Below are positions 53,419 to 61,376 of a stretch of 64,000 nucleotides of DNA, in pieces. The position numbers were made by a program, and so were the translations under genes. Where the stretch lies: contig JAWODG010000069.1 of assembly GCA_046483385.1 (NCBI GenBank), positions 1-64,000 of the forward strand, written 5' to 3'. The DNA is from B1Sed10-231 sp046483385. GTDB taxonomy: Bacteria; Planctomycetota; Brocadiia; SM23-32. Each line of letters starts with the position of its first letter. Positions within the stretch are counted from its first letter, which is position 1. Below the pieces are notes generated by a model. It worked only from the letters and a program-made list of their open reading frames with translations. It searched no databases and was not told where the DNA came from.

Positions 53419-53595
53419 GAAACTATCCCAAAACCCTGTTCGTAACGAGGGCGAGCGAGAAGGCCGAGGGCAAGGCGGTAGGCGGAAAACGCCCGGAGGC
53501 GTGGCCAGGTGTCACGCTGAGGACGTTTTGCGCTGACGCCGCCGCCATCGATCTTCGCAGCCGGCCGCAGTAGAGCAGGGTTTTGAGATGGTTTC
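53419..53595. repeat. 177-bp MITE-like element with 20-bp terminal inverted repeats
   Basis: The left end GAAACTATCCCAAAACCCTG (53419-53438) and the right end CAGGGTTTTGAGATGGTTTC (53576-53595) are reverse complements at 18 of 20 positions. The interior is GC-rich and non-coding. It starts right after the permease stop and ends just before the next gene's ribosome site, splitting the export operon. Confidence 0.65.
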
Positions 53596-53611
53596 TAAGG
53601 AGGCACAGCCC

Positions 53612-53890
53612 ATGAGCCGCATTGCCACAGTGGCTTCGTTCCCGGTCAGATGCGTGGCCGCCGCTACCCTGGCGCTGCTCTCGATTGCCGGCGGCGTCCT
53701 GCTGGCGCTATTGACCGCGGCGTTCGTCGTGGCGGTCGTTGTGGTGCCGTTGCTGCTGTTCGGCCGGGCCGGGCTCGTCATCACCGCCGCAGCCGTGGTG
53801 CTGCTGGGCGTGATCATGCTGGCGGGGCGCTCGGCGCGGCGGGCCTTCGCCGCCGTCTTCGGCCGACGTTCCGACAGAGCACTTACCTGA
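53612..53890 (+). CDS. Small two-helix membrane protein
   Basis: About 92 residues from the ATG at 53612, which has AAGGAGG upstream; an ATG at 53588 is possible but lies in the repeat arm and has no site. Two or three hydrophobic segments (TLALLSIAGGVLLALLTAAF, VVAVVVVPLLLF, LVITAAAVVLLGVIMLAG) are followed by an Arg-rich end. It sits between the permease and the adaptor gene, so it may be part of the export complex. No family recognised. Confidence 0.65.
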   Translation: MSRIATVASFPVRCVAAATLALLSIAGGVLLALLTAAFVVAVVVVPLLLFGRAGLVITAAAVVLLGVIMLAGRSARRAFAAVFGRRSDRALT

Positions 53891-53906
53891 GGCATGGACC
53901 GACAGC

Positions 53907-55235
53907 ATGAAAAAGATTCTCACGCGGCTGGTCTGGGTGCTGCTCGTGGTCGGCCTCATCGTCGGCGCCTACCTTTATGATACGCTCAAGGCCCTGCCCG
54001 TGGACATGGCTGTCGTCGAGCGCGGGCGCATCGAGGAGACGGTCACCGAAGAGGCGGAGACGCAACTCCACACCGATCGCATCATCGCTGCCGATCGCGC
54101 CGGCACCCTCACGCGTATCACCCTCGAAGAGGGCGACCCCGTCCGCAAGGGGCAGGTCATCGCGTCCATCGAGGACACCGAACTGCAGCTAACCCTCGGC
54201 GAACTGCGCGACCAGCTCGAGGAGATCGAGGGGCGGCTTGCCGGCGTCGACGTGCCCCTCCCCAAAGAGTCCGAGATCGCGGCGGCCCGCAAGGAAAAGG
54301 AGCGTGCCGAGCTGACGGTCGACCAACTCCTGAAGGAGAAGACGGCCGCCGAGGCCGACCTGCGATTGGCTCGCTCGGAGTTCGAGCGCATTCGGGGCCT
54401 CCACGAGCAGAATTCCGCCTCGCAGCAGCGCCTGGACCAGGCCCGCCGCGATCTGGATGTGGCGCAGGCGGGGGTGGAGGTCGTTGAGCGTCGGCTGGCC
54501 GGAGCGCGCGCCTCCGTCGAGGTGGCCGCCCTCCAGGTGCAGGTCCTGCTGGATTCCATGGACGACACCGCCCACCTGCATCAGGTCTACAACGCCCAAG
54601 GGCAGCGGATCCAGAAGTCTATTGAGCTGCTGCTTCACGAGGCCCAGATCAAGAGCCCCATCGACGGCGTGGTGCTGGAGAAGTACATCGACAGCGAGCG
54701 GTTCGTGCAGCCCGGCACCCAACTGCTCAGGGTCGGGGACATGGACAGCATCGAGGTCCGCGCTGATGTGCTCTCCGAGGAGGTCGGGCGCGTGGAGGTC
54801 GGCCAAAAGGTGCATCTGGTCGGCCGTGCCGTGCGCAACCCGGGCGCCGCCGGCACGGTCAAGAAGATATACCCCTCCGGATTCGAGAAGATATCGTCGC
54901 TCGGCGTCCGGGAGCAGCGGGTGACGGTGCTCGTCGACTTCGACAACTCCCGGCTCGACCTCCAGCCGGGCTACGAGTTGGATGTCAAGATCGTGGTGGA
55001 CGCGCGTGATGACGCGCTCAAGGTCCCCACGGAGGCCGTCATCGCCCGCGCCGACGGCATGGCCGTGTTCGTGGTGGAGGACGGCAAGGCCCGCCTGAGG
55101 GAGGTGGAAGTCGGCCTGACCGGCGACGACTACTACGAGGTGACCTCGGGCCTGCAGGAAGGCGACACAGTCATCCTCCGCCCGCCCAACGATCTGGAGG
55201 AGGGCCGCCGCGTCACCCGTGCCGAGGATGGATGA
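53907..55235 (+). CDS. HlyD/MacA-type periplasmic adaptor (membrane fusion protein)
   Basis: A 442-residue adaptor with one N-terminal transmembrane anchor (VWVLLVVGLIVGAYLYDTL). A lipoyl-like half motif (AGTLTRITLEEGDPVRKGQV) is followed by a long coiled-coil hairpin (~residues 95-225), then the second lipoyl half (IKSPIDGVVLEKYID) and beta-barrel and membrane-proximal domains. Such proteins link an inner-membrane transporter to an outer-membrane channel. It starts 17 bp after the small membrane protein and completes the MacAB-like export cluster. Confidence 0.93.
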   Translation: MKKILTRLVWVLLVVGLIVGAYLYDTLKALPVDMAVVERGRIEETVTEEAETQLHTDRIIAADRAGTLTRITLEEGDPVRKGQVIASIEDTELQLTLGELRDQLEEIEGRLAGVDVPLPKESEIAAARKEKERAELTVDQLLKEKTAAEADLRLARSEFERIRGLHEQNSASQQRLDQARRDLDVAQAGVEVVERRLAGARASVEVAALQVQVLLDSMDDTAHLHQVYNAQGQRIQKSIELLLHEAQIKSPIDGVVLEKYIDSERFVQPGTQLLRVGDMDSIEVRADVLSEEVGRVEVGQKVHLVGRAVRNPGAAGTVKKIYPSGFEKISSLGVREQRVTVLVDFDNSRLDLQPGYELDVKIVVDARDDALKVPTEAVIARADGMAVFVVEDGKARLREVEVGLTGDDYYEVTSGLQEGDTVILRPPNDLEEGRRVTRAEDG

Positions 55236-55321
55236 AGAGCGACCCGCGTAGCTGTCTGTGGCAAGCAGCCGAGGACGATTCGGAAGCCCCGGCCGTTCCC
55301 CCCCTATTGTCTGCCGCTCTC

Positions 55322-55426
55322 CGTGTCTTCGCGCCTTTGTGTAAGCATCCCGCCGCTCGTGCTGTTCGTCGTGTCGTCGTGGTTAGTCTCTGTCTTTGCT
55401 CTGCGTTCTCTGCGCGCTCCGCGGTG
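55322..55426. repeat. Dispersed repeat of the CTCTGCG-CTCCGCGG type, copy 1
   Basis: A stretch containing GTGTCTTCGCGCCTTTGTGT, TCGTCGTGTCGTCGTGGTTA and GCTCTGCGTTCTCTGCGCGC matches the arrangement at 61265-61364. Partial copies lie at 55478-55530 and around 62898-62930. Immediately downstream, 55436-55458 carries a GAGCGAGGACGAG motif shared with 61173-61206 and 62821-62856. The whole 55236-55604 gap has no gene. Confidence 0.5.
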
Positions 55427-55604
55427 AAGACACCCGAGAACGAGAGCGAGGACGAGTGAGCGTTGTCCGTCGTTCTCCGTGCCCTCCGCCTCTCAGTGGT
55501 TACCTCTGCGTCCTCTGCGGTGAGAACGGCCCGTTTTCGTTGGACGCCCCCCGCGCCGCCCACTATTCTGTGGGCAACACTCACTGCATCGGAGGTCACC
55601 TGGC

Positions 55605-56390
55605 ATGAAACTCGGACTCGTCACGTATCAGCTCGCGCAGGACTGGGACCTGGACAGGATACTCGAGATGTGCCCCGCGCACGGCTTCGAAGGCGTCGAG
55701 TTGCGCGCGACCCACGCCCACGGCGTCGAGGTGGACCTCAGCGCCGAAGAGCGCGCGGAAGTCCGCAAACGCTTCGAGGACAGCCCTCTGGCGCTGGTCC
55801 AGCTTGGCAGCGCTTTCGAGTACCACTCCGACGACCCGGACGAGTTGCGCCGCAACATCGAGGGCACCAAGGAGTACGCTCAGCTCGCCGCCGACGTCGG
55901 CGCGCCCGGCATCAAGGTCCGCCCCAACCGCCTCATGGTGGATGAAGGCATTCCCGAGGAGGATACGCTGAGGCAGATCGGCGAGTCCATCGCCGAGTGC
56001 GCCGAACATGCCGCCGACCTGGGCGTGGAGATACGCGTCGAGGTCCACGGACACGGCACCCAGAAACCCTCCCGCATTCGCACAATCCTCGATCACGCCG
56101 ATGACCCCAACGTCTTCGCCAACTGGAACAGCAACGCCGGCGAGGTCGAGGACGGTTCCATCCGGGCGAACTTCGACCTGCTGGCCCCCGACATCGCCCA
56201 CGTGCACATGCGCGACCTCTGCGCCGACGATTACCCGTGGCTCGACCTGCTGCGGCTGCTGCGCGGCATCGACTACGAGGGCTACTGCTGCGCCGAAATC
56301 CCGGCCAGCGAGCAGCCCGACCGCATCATGGACTACTACCGCACGGTCTGGGACGCCTACCACCACATCCTGGACATGGAGCAGGCCTGA
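55605..56390 (+). CDS. Sugar phosphate isomerase/epimerase (xylose isomerase-like TIM barrel)
   Basis: A 261-residue AP-endonuclease-2/xylose-isomerase-like TIM barrel. The N terminus MKLGLVTYQLAQDWDLDRIL, the metal-side Glu in RVEVHGHGTQ, the NWNSNAGEVEDG segment and the late YCCAEIPASEQPD are typical. These enzymes isomerise or epimerise sugars or act on related cyclitols. The ATG has a GGAGGT site. The UroD-like gene begins right after its stop, so they are cotranscribed and probably work in one catabolic pathway with the sulfatase. Confidence 0.85.
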   Translation: MKLGLVTYQLAQDWDLDRILEMCPAHGFEGVELRATHAHGVEVDLSAEERAEVRKRFEDSPLALVQLGSAFEYHSDDPDELRRNIEGTKEYAQLAADVGAPGIKVRPNRLMVDEGIPEEDTLRQIGESIAECAEHAADLGVEIRVEVHGHGTQKPSRIRTILDHADDPNVFANWNSNAGEVEDGSIRANFDLLAPDIAHVHMRDLCADDYPWLDLLRLLRGIDYEGYCCAEIPASEQPDRIMDYYRTVWDAYHHILDMEQA

Positions 56391-57407
56391 GTGGACGTCG
56401 GGATGCCTAAACGCGACGTTGTCCGCACCGCCCTCGAGGGTGAACCGCCGCCTTACGTCCCCTGGTCCTTCGGTTTCACCGCCGAGGCGCGGGACAAACT
56501 GCGGGCGCATTACGGCACCGGCGACCTGTCAGGACTCTTCGACAACCACCTGCTCTGGCTCGGCGCGCCGGAGGGCTTCTACACCGACATCGGCGAGGAC
56601 CGCGTGCGCGACGTGTGGGGGGTGGTCTGGGACCGCAGCATCGACAAGGACATCGGCACCCCCGCCAACCGCGTGATAAAGGAGCCGTCCCTGGATGGCG
56701 TAGAGTTCCCCGACCCGCTCGACGAGCGCTTTTTCGCCGGCATGGAAGAGCGCATCGAGGCCAACGCGGACCTCTTCCGCGTCTATCCCATCGGCTTCTC
56801 GCTCTACGAGCGGGCGTGGACGCTGCGCGGCATGGAGCGGCTGATGATGGACTTCCACGACCATCCGGATTTCGTGCGCGACCTGTTTGCCGCCATCGCC
56901 GACTTCAACGTAGCGCAGGCCCGCGAGGCCATGACCTACGACATCGACGCGGTTTACTTCGGCGACGACTGGGGCCAGCAGGACGGCCTCCAGATGGGCC
57001 CGCGCATCTGGCAGGAGTTCCTCCGGCCGCCGCTGGAGCGCATGTACGGCGCGGTGCGGGACGCCGGCAAATATGTCTTCATCCACTCCTGCGGCGACGT
57101 GGACGAGCTGTTCGACCACCTCATCGAGATGGGCGTCAACTGCTTCAACCCCTTCCAGCCGGAGGTCATGGACGTGGACGCCCTGATGCGCCGCTACCGC
57201 GGCCGGCTGGCCTTCCACGGCGGCCTCTCCACTCAACGGACGCTGCCCTACGGCACGCCGGAGGACGTTCTGGCGGAGACGCGCCATCTGCTGGAGCTGG
57301 GTCGGGACGGCGGCTACATCTTCGCCCCCGCCCACGCGGTCGAGGGCGACGTGCCGCTGGAGAACATGCTGACCTTCATCGACGAAGTGCAGAGCCAGTT
57401 GGATTAG
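56391..57407 (+). CDS. Uroporphyrinogen-decarboxylase-like (MtaA/CmuA family) protein
   Basis: A 338-residue TIM-barrel protein of the UroD/methylcobamide:CoM methyltransferase superfamily. GTG 56391 follows the upstream stop and has GGAG at a good distance; ATG 56403 (MPKRDVVRTALEGEPP) is the alternative. Landmarks are VPWSFGF, VYFGDDWGQQDGLQMGP, the zinc-side VFIHSCGDVDELFDHLIEMG and LAFHGGLSTQRTL. Family members outside heme synthesis usually transfer methyl groups or act in uncharacterised sugar catabolism clusters of PVC bacteria. It is coupled to the isomerase gene. Confidence 0.87.
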   Translation: MDVGMPKRDVVRTALEGEPPPYVPWSFGFTAEARDKLRAHYGTGDLSGLFDNHLLWLGAPEGFYTDIGEDRVRDVWGVVWDRSIDKDIGTPANRVIKEPSLDGVEFPDPLDERFFAGMEERIEANADLFRVYPIGFSLYERAWTLRGMERLMMDFHDHPDFVRDLFAAIADFNVAQAREAMTYDIDAVYFGDDWGQQDGLQMGPRIWQEFLRPPLERMYGAVRDAGKYVFIHSCGDVDELFDHLIEMGVNCFNPFQPEVMDVDALMRRYRGRLAFHGGLSTQRTLPYGTPEDVLAETRHLLELGRDGGYIFAPAHAVEGDVPLENMLTFIDEVQSQLD

Positions 57408-57456
57408 GAAGTCCCGCGGAAGTTCGTTGTTGTTCTGATCCCCGGAAACCGAATTG

Positions 57457-57563
57457 ACCACGAAGTGCACGAAGAGCACGAAGACGTCAGAAAAGGAAAG
57501 AGAAGGAGAGACGGAGCTTATACCCTCTTTGCCTTTCTTCGTGTTCTTCGTGAACTTCGTGGT
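57457..57563. repeat. ACCACGAAG inverted-repeat element
   Basis: 27-base arms at 57457-57483 and 57537-57563 are reverse complements at 25 of 27 positions. Each arm consists of tandem CACGAAG units (ACCACGAAG, then GCACGAAG twice). The centre is purine-rich. It lies between the UroD-like gene and the sulfatase, and one isolated arm occurs at 15652. Confidence 0.65.
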
Positions 57564-57595
57564 GAAAGAGCGGAACGGATTAGCCGGAGGACGCC

Positions 57596-59080
57596 ATGCC
57601 GCGCCCGAACATCCTGCTGATAACCACCGACGAGCAGAACGCCCGCGTCGCCGGTTACGCCGGCGACCCGACCGTCCGCACGCCGAACATCGACCGACTG
57701 GCGCGCGAAGGGATGGTGTTCAACCGCGCCTACACCACGCAGCCCCTTTGCACGCCCGCCCGCGCGTCGGTCTGGACGGGCCAGCACGTCACCCGCCACG
57801 GCGTCAACGGCAACATCTTCACCGGGCGCAAGGAGGGCGTCCGGGCCGGCACCGTCACCTTCCCCAACCTGCTGCGGCGCGCCGGCTACGAGACCGCCCT
57901 CATCGGCAAGCGCCACCTGGGGTTCGAGAACGAGGCCGATATCGCGCTCGACTACCAGGACCTGGCCGAGAGCAAGTTCGACTTCAACCCCGCCCACCGC
58001 ACCGACCACTACCGCCACTGGCTGGCCGAGCAGGGGCACCCGAAGGAGGAGATCGAGACGTGGGTCCGGGAGGACATGCACGAGGAATACGTGCGGAACA
58101 AGGGCGCCATCCGGCACCCGCTCGACGAGGACCTCTACATCGACAGCTACATCGGCCGGCGGTCGGTCGAGTACCTGCGTGACCGCGGCGACAAACCCTT
58201 CTTCCTCTGGACCTCCTTCTGCGCCCCGCACCACCCCTACGACCCGCCCGCGCGCTACGACGAGATGTACGATCCCGACGACGTGGTGCTGCCGGAGCGG
58301 CCCGAGGACGAACTCGACGGCAAGCCCCTGCGGCACCGCATCTGGGCGGTGCGCTGCGCGCGCAACATACCTCTGCCGCACGGCTGGGGCGCGCCCGATG
58401 ATGAGGTGCGCGCGATGATGGACAACCCCGACCTCTGTCCGGACACGGCCGAGATCGCCGGGATGCTCCCCGAGGACGTCCAGCGCCTCATGATCGCTCG
58501 CTACTACGCCACGGTCACGCTCGACGACGACTGGATCGGCCGCATCCTGAGCACGCTGGAGGAGACCGGCCTGCTGGAGAACACCATCGTCATCTTCGCC
58601 AGCGACCACGGCGACCACCTGGGCGAGCACTACCTCTGGCTGAAGGGCGCCACCATGTACGAGAGCCTGGTCCGAGTCCCCTTCGTCGTGCGCATGCCGG
58701 ACGGACTCGGGGCGGGGGAGCGGTGCGACGAGTTGGTCTCGCTGTTCGACCTGGCGCCCACGTTCGTCCATTGGGCCGACGCCGAGCAGCTCTACACCCC
58801 GGAGGGCCACGAGTTCCACGAGGAGCTGGACGGCCGCCGCTTCGACAGCCTGCTGGAGTCGCCCGAAGAACCCATCCACGACGAGCTATTCATCGGCACG
58901 CGCGCGCTGGTCACCCGCGACTGGAAGTACGTCTGGAACGGCGACGCCCTGCCGGAACTCTACAACCTGCAGGACGACCCAAAGGAGCTGAACAACCTCA
59001 CGGGCCGCCGGGAATACGCCGACGTAGAGCGCGACCTCCGGGAACGTCTGTTCACCCGCTTCGACATCACCCCCGGGTGA
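57596..59080 (+). CDS. Sulfatase, Cys-type (CxPxR)
   Basis: A 494-residue sulfatase. Metal ligands at the N terminus are in LLITTDEQNARVAGYAG; C52-T-P-A-R56 is the formylglycine motif; IFASDHGDHLGEHYLWLKG is the second metal site. No signal peptide is present, so it should be cytoplasmic. The ATG has CCGGAGG upstream. It is third in the isomerase/UroD-like/sulfatase group. The last ~127 bp (from 58954) are repeated, diverged, at 60944-61070 beyond the XRE/PIN module. Substrate unknown. Confidence 0.92.
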   Translation: MPRPNILLITTDEQNARVAGYAGDPTVRTPNIDRLAREGMVFNRAYTTQPLCTPARASVWTGQHVTRHGVNGNIFTGRKEGVRAGTVTFPNLLRRAGYETALIGKRHLGFENEADIALDYQDLAESKFDFNPAHRTDHYRHWLAEQGHPKEEIETWVREDMHEEYVRNKGAIRHPLDEDLYIDSYIGRRSVEYLRDRGDKPFFLWTSFCAPHHPYDPPARYDEMYDPDDVVLPERPEDELDGKPLRHRIWAVRCARNIPLPHGWGAPDDEVRAMMDNPDLCPDTAEIAGMLPEDVQRLMIARYYATVTLDDDWIGRILSTLEETGLLENTIVIFASDHGDHLGEHYLWLKGATMYESLVRVPFVVRMPDGLGAGERCDELVSLFDLAPTFVHWADAEQLYTPEGHEFHEELDGRRFDSLLESPEEPIHDELFIGTRALVTRDWKYVWNGDALPELYNLQDDPKELNNLTGRREYADVERDLRERLFTRFDITPG

Positions 59081-59162
59081 GGCGCCTTTTGTGGTACGTC
59101 CAACGTGGCGTCGAGCGCCCGGCTGTCTTCCCCGGTCATTCGCTAATCGCGAAGGTAGTGCC

Positions 59163-59190
59163 TTGATATCGCCCCGAATACGGCTATAAT
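59163..59190 (+). promoter_or_regulatory. Promoter of the XRE/PIN module with nearby inverted repeat
   Basis: TTGATA (59163-59168), 16 bp, TATAAT (59185-59190), 31 bp before the ATG. Immediately downstream ATTCT (59191-59195) and AGAAT (59206-59210) form an inverted pair that could be the operator of the XRE protein. Confidence 0.65.
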
Positions 59191-59221
59191 ATTCTGTGTA
59201 TCCGAAGAATGGAGGCAGATC

Positions 59222-60334
59222 ATGGGGGTCGGCGAAAGATTGAAATATGCCCGCGAACGATCCGGGTTGACCCAGCAGCAGGTGCGGCAGCGCACTGACA
59301 TCGGGGAATCGTCCATCTCGGAGTTCGAGCGAGGCAAACGCGAGCCGAAGCTGAGCCAGCTCCAGATGCTTGCGGAGGTCTATCGGCGCTCGCTTTCGTT
59401 CTTCCTTGCGGAGGGGGCGCTCCCTCAAGAGGCTGTCCTGTGGCGAGAGGAACCGACCGCCGAGGCCGCAGCGCTGGAGGCCGAGTTTCTGAAGCTCTGC
59501 GAGCAGTACCACAACCTGGAAGTATGGTGTGATGACCGGGTGCTCAGTTCGCTGCCCGAGGTAACGGACGGGCGGGACGAGTTCACCTACGGGGAGGCAG
59601 AGGCGCTGGCCTGTAAGGTCAGAGGCGATTTGCAACTCGGGGACCGGCCGGGCCATGAGCTACTCCGCGTGCTCGAGGAGGTCTGCGGTGTGAAGGTGTT
59701 TCACAGGGAGTTCCAGCCCACCGGTACCGCGGCGTCAACCAGGAGTGAAACGTTCGGCCATGCGGTCCTTCTGAACGCGGCCAACGTGCGCTGGCGCCGC
59801 AATTTCGACCTGGCCCACGAGTTGTTCCATCTTCTGACGTGGGACGTCTTTCGTTCCGGGAGGGAGGCGGCGAGCACTGTGGCCGGTGAAGACGAGGAGA
59901 AACTGGCGACTTGCTTCGCGCGCCATCTGCTGATGCCGGCGGATGCCGTGCGGGTGGCCGTCGGCCGCCGCACGACGAACGGCAAGGTGTCGTTCGAAGG
60001 GTTGTACGACATAGCAAGGCAGTTTGACGTGTCGGTGGACGCCCTGCTGTGGCACATGCATTTCTTGTACGGGCGCACCCCAGACGAAGAGGAGACGACG
60101 AGGCAGCAGATAGAGAGAGTCAAACGTCTGGGTCGCGAATACGGACAGCGTGACGACACGAGACCACCGAAGTGGCCGGCGCGGTATCATGCGCTCGCTG
60201 TCCGGGCGTTGCGACGCGGTGAGATGTCCATCGGACGGTTTGCTGAATACCTCGAAATCAGCCGGCAGGAGGCGATGACCTACATCGAGCGAGAGGCCGA
60301 GGATGAAGAGGAGATTCAGCTTACTCCTGCTTGA
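59222..60334 (+). CDS. XRE-family regulator fused to ImmA/IrrE-type metallopeptidase
   Basis: A 370-residue protein. The N-terminal helix-turn-helix is RLKYARERSGLTQQQVRQRT (residues 5-24) continuing through SSISEFERGKREPKLSQLQM. The C-terminal part is a COG2856 zinc metallopeptidase with H199-E-L-F-H203 in NFDLAHELFH and a later ATCFARHLLMPADAV, all usual for ImmA/IrrE domains. Such proteins act as antitoxin-like repressors or derepress stress or mobile-element genes by proteolysis. The ATG has an AATGGAGG site and a strong promoter. Its 3' end overlaps the next gene by 32 bp, so both are expressed together. Confidence 0.93.
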   Translation: MGVGERLKYARERSGLTQQQVRQRTDIGESSISEFERGKREPKLSQLQMLAEVYRRSLSFFLAEGALPQEAVLWREEPTAEAAALEAEFLKLCEQYHNLEVWCDDRVLSSLPEVTDGRDEFTYGEAEALACKVRGDLQLGDRPGHELLRVLEEVCGVKVFHREFQPTGTAASTRSETFGHAVLLNAANVRWRRNFDLAHELFHLLTWDVFRSGREAASTVAGEDEEKLATCFARHLLMPADAVRVAVGRRTTNGKVSFEGLYDIARQFDVSVDALLWHMHFLYGRTPDEEETTRQQIERVKRLGREYGQRDDTRPPKWPARYHALAVRALRRGEMSIGRFAEYLEISRQEAMTYIEREAEDEEEIQLTPA

Positions 60335-60836
60335 TGCGAACGTCGTCATCGAGCTGTTCAGGCAAGGCATATGGGAGACGCTGATCGACAGGTGCGATGT
60401 ATCACTGTCAAGGACCGTGGCCGAGGTCGAAGCGCAATTCTACGAGGATGAAGAAGGCGGGCGGCACTACTTCGACGTCACGCACTATGCAAGGCAGGGC
60501 CGCATTTCCGTCTTCGACGCTACTGTATCCGGGGTCGGAGCCTTCCGGGAACGGTTCGACAGTTCTTACGTGGAGAGAATGGACCCGGGGGAGACGGAGT
60601 CGCTGGTCTATCTTCTGGACAACAAGCAGGATGCCGTGATCTGCTCGGCCGACGCGATAGTGTACCGCATTCTGGGCAACATGCGCCTGAGCCGCCTCGG
60701 CATCTCGCTCGAGGAGGTGCTGGAGAAGATCGGGCTGGGCCGCGCTCTGCCTTCGCAATTCACGAAGGAGTCCCGCGAGAGATGGACGCAACGGGGATTC
60801 GAGGAAAGCATGCGCGGGATAGGGCACGCGGAGTAA
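60303..60836 (+). CDS. PIN-like nuclease, putative toxin partner
   Basis: A 177-residue protein. The start MKRRFSLLLLDANVVIELF places Asp11 as the first PIN acidic residue. A Glu in MDPGETESLVYLL and an Asp in AVICSADAIVYRIL are the second and third acidic positions. That is the PIN/Vap-C-like order, though overall the chain resembles the PIN partners of COG2856 regulators more than classical VapC. It overlaps the XRE-ImmA/IrrE gene by 32 bp. The pair is a probable toxin-antitoxin or defence module. Activity not shown. Confidence 0.75.
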   Translation: MKRRFSLLLLDANVVIELFRQGIWETLIDRCDVSLSRTVAEVEAQFYEDEEGGRHYFDVTHYARQGRISVFDATVSGVGAFRERFDSSYVERMDPGETESLVYLLDNKQDAVICSADAIVYRILGNMRLSRLGISLEEVLEKIGLGRALPSQFTKESRERWTQRGFEESMRGIGHAE

Positions 60837-60943
60837 ACTGCGCTTAGCCAGGTCACCAGCGGTGCGGCCTCGTGTTCACGCAGGGCGCCTTCGCAGGGAG
60901 GCGCCTACCTCCGGCCGTTGCACAGGGCACTAATCGTTGTGTT

Positions 60944-61070
60944 GGAACTCTACAATTTGCAGGACGCCCCCAAGGAGCTGACCAACCTCACCGGCCGCCG
61001 GGAATACGCCGACGTAGAGCGAGACCTGCGAAACCGCCTCCACGCCCGCTACAACCTCCCCACGAAGTAA
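60944..61070 (+). pseudogene. Diverged 3'-end fragment of the upstream sulfatase gene
   Basis: Begins GGAACTCTACAA and ends CACGAAGTAA. In frame it reads ELYNLQDAPKELTNLTGRRE, then YADVERDLRNRL, matching residues ELYNLQDDPKELNNLTGRRE, then YADVERDLRERL at the end of the intact sulfatase (58954-59080). Identity is high, including a 29-base identical run, up to the last dozen codons. Upstream similarity stops abruptly at 60944. It is the other edge of the block carrying the XRE/PIN pair. Confidence 0.8.
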
Positions 61071-61172
61071 AGTCCGCCGGGCTCAGAGTAGTGGGCAGTG
61101 AGTGGCGGAACGGCGAACGGCTGAGGACACTCAGTTGTCAGCAGCCAGAGGACGGGCGGAACGACAGAAAGT

Positions 61173-61364
61173 CGAGGACGAGGACGAGATCGAGAGCGAG
61201 GACGATCGGGGTGCTGTGGCGGGTCCTGGTCCAGGTAAACTGTTCCCGCTAAGGGCGGGCAAGTTTCGTGTCCTCCGTGTCTCAGTAGTGAGCCTTTGCG
61301 TAGTGCTCGTTGTGTCGTCGTGGTTAACCTTCGCTGTTCCTCTGCGGTCTCCGCGGGCTCTGCG
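61173..61364. repeat. Dispersed repeats: GAGGACGAG tract and CTCTGCG block, copy 2
   Basis: 61173-61206 is a GAGGACGAGGACGAGATCGA-type purine tract, also found at 62821-62856 and 55436-55458. 61265-61364 repeats the CTCTGCG/CTCCGCGG block of 55322-55426, including TGTCGTCGTGGTTAAC. The 60837-61376 gap has no intact gene. Confidence 0.5.
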
Positions 61365-61376
61365 GTGCGCTTGCGG

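Noticed and set aside
55436..55458. GAGGACGAG tracts as coding for acidic peptides
   Set aside because: Each lies in a gap with no start or ribosome site and in differing frames; treated as dispersed repeats.
57457..57563. CACGAAG units considered as a CRISPR array
   Set aside because: Units are contiguous without spacers and arranged as an inverted pair; no cas genes are in the window.
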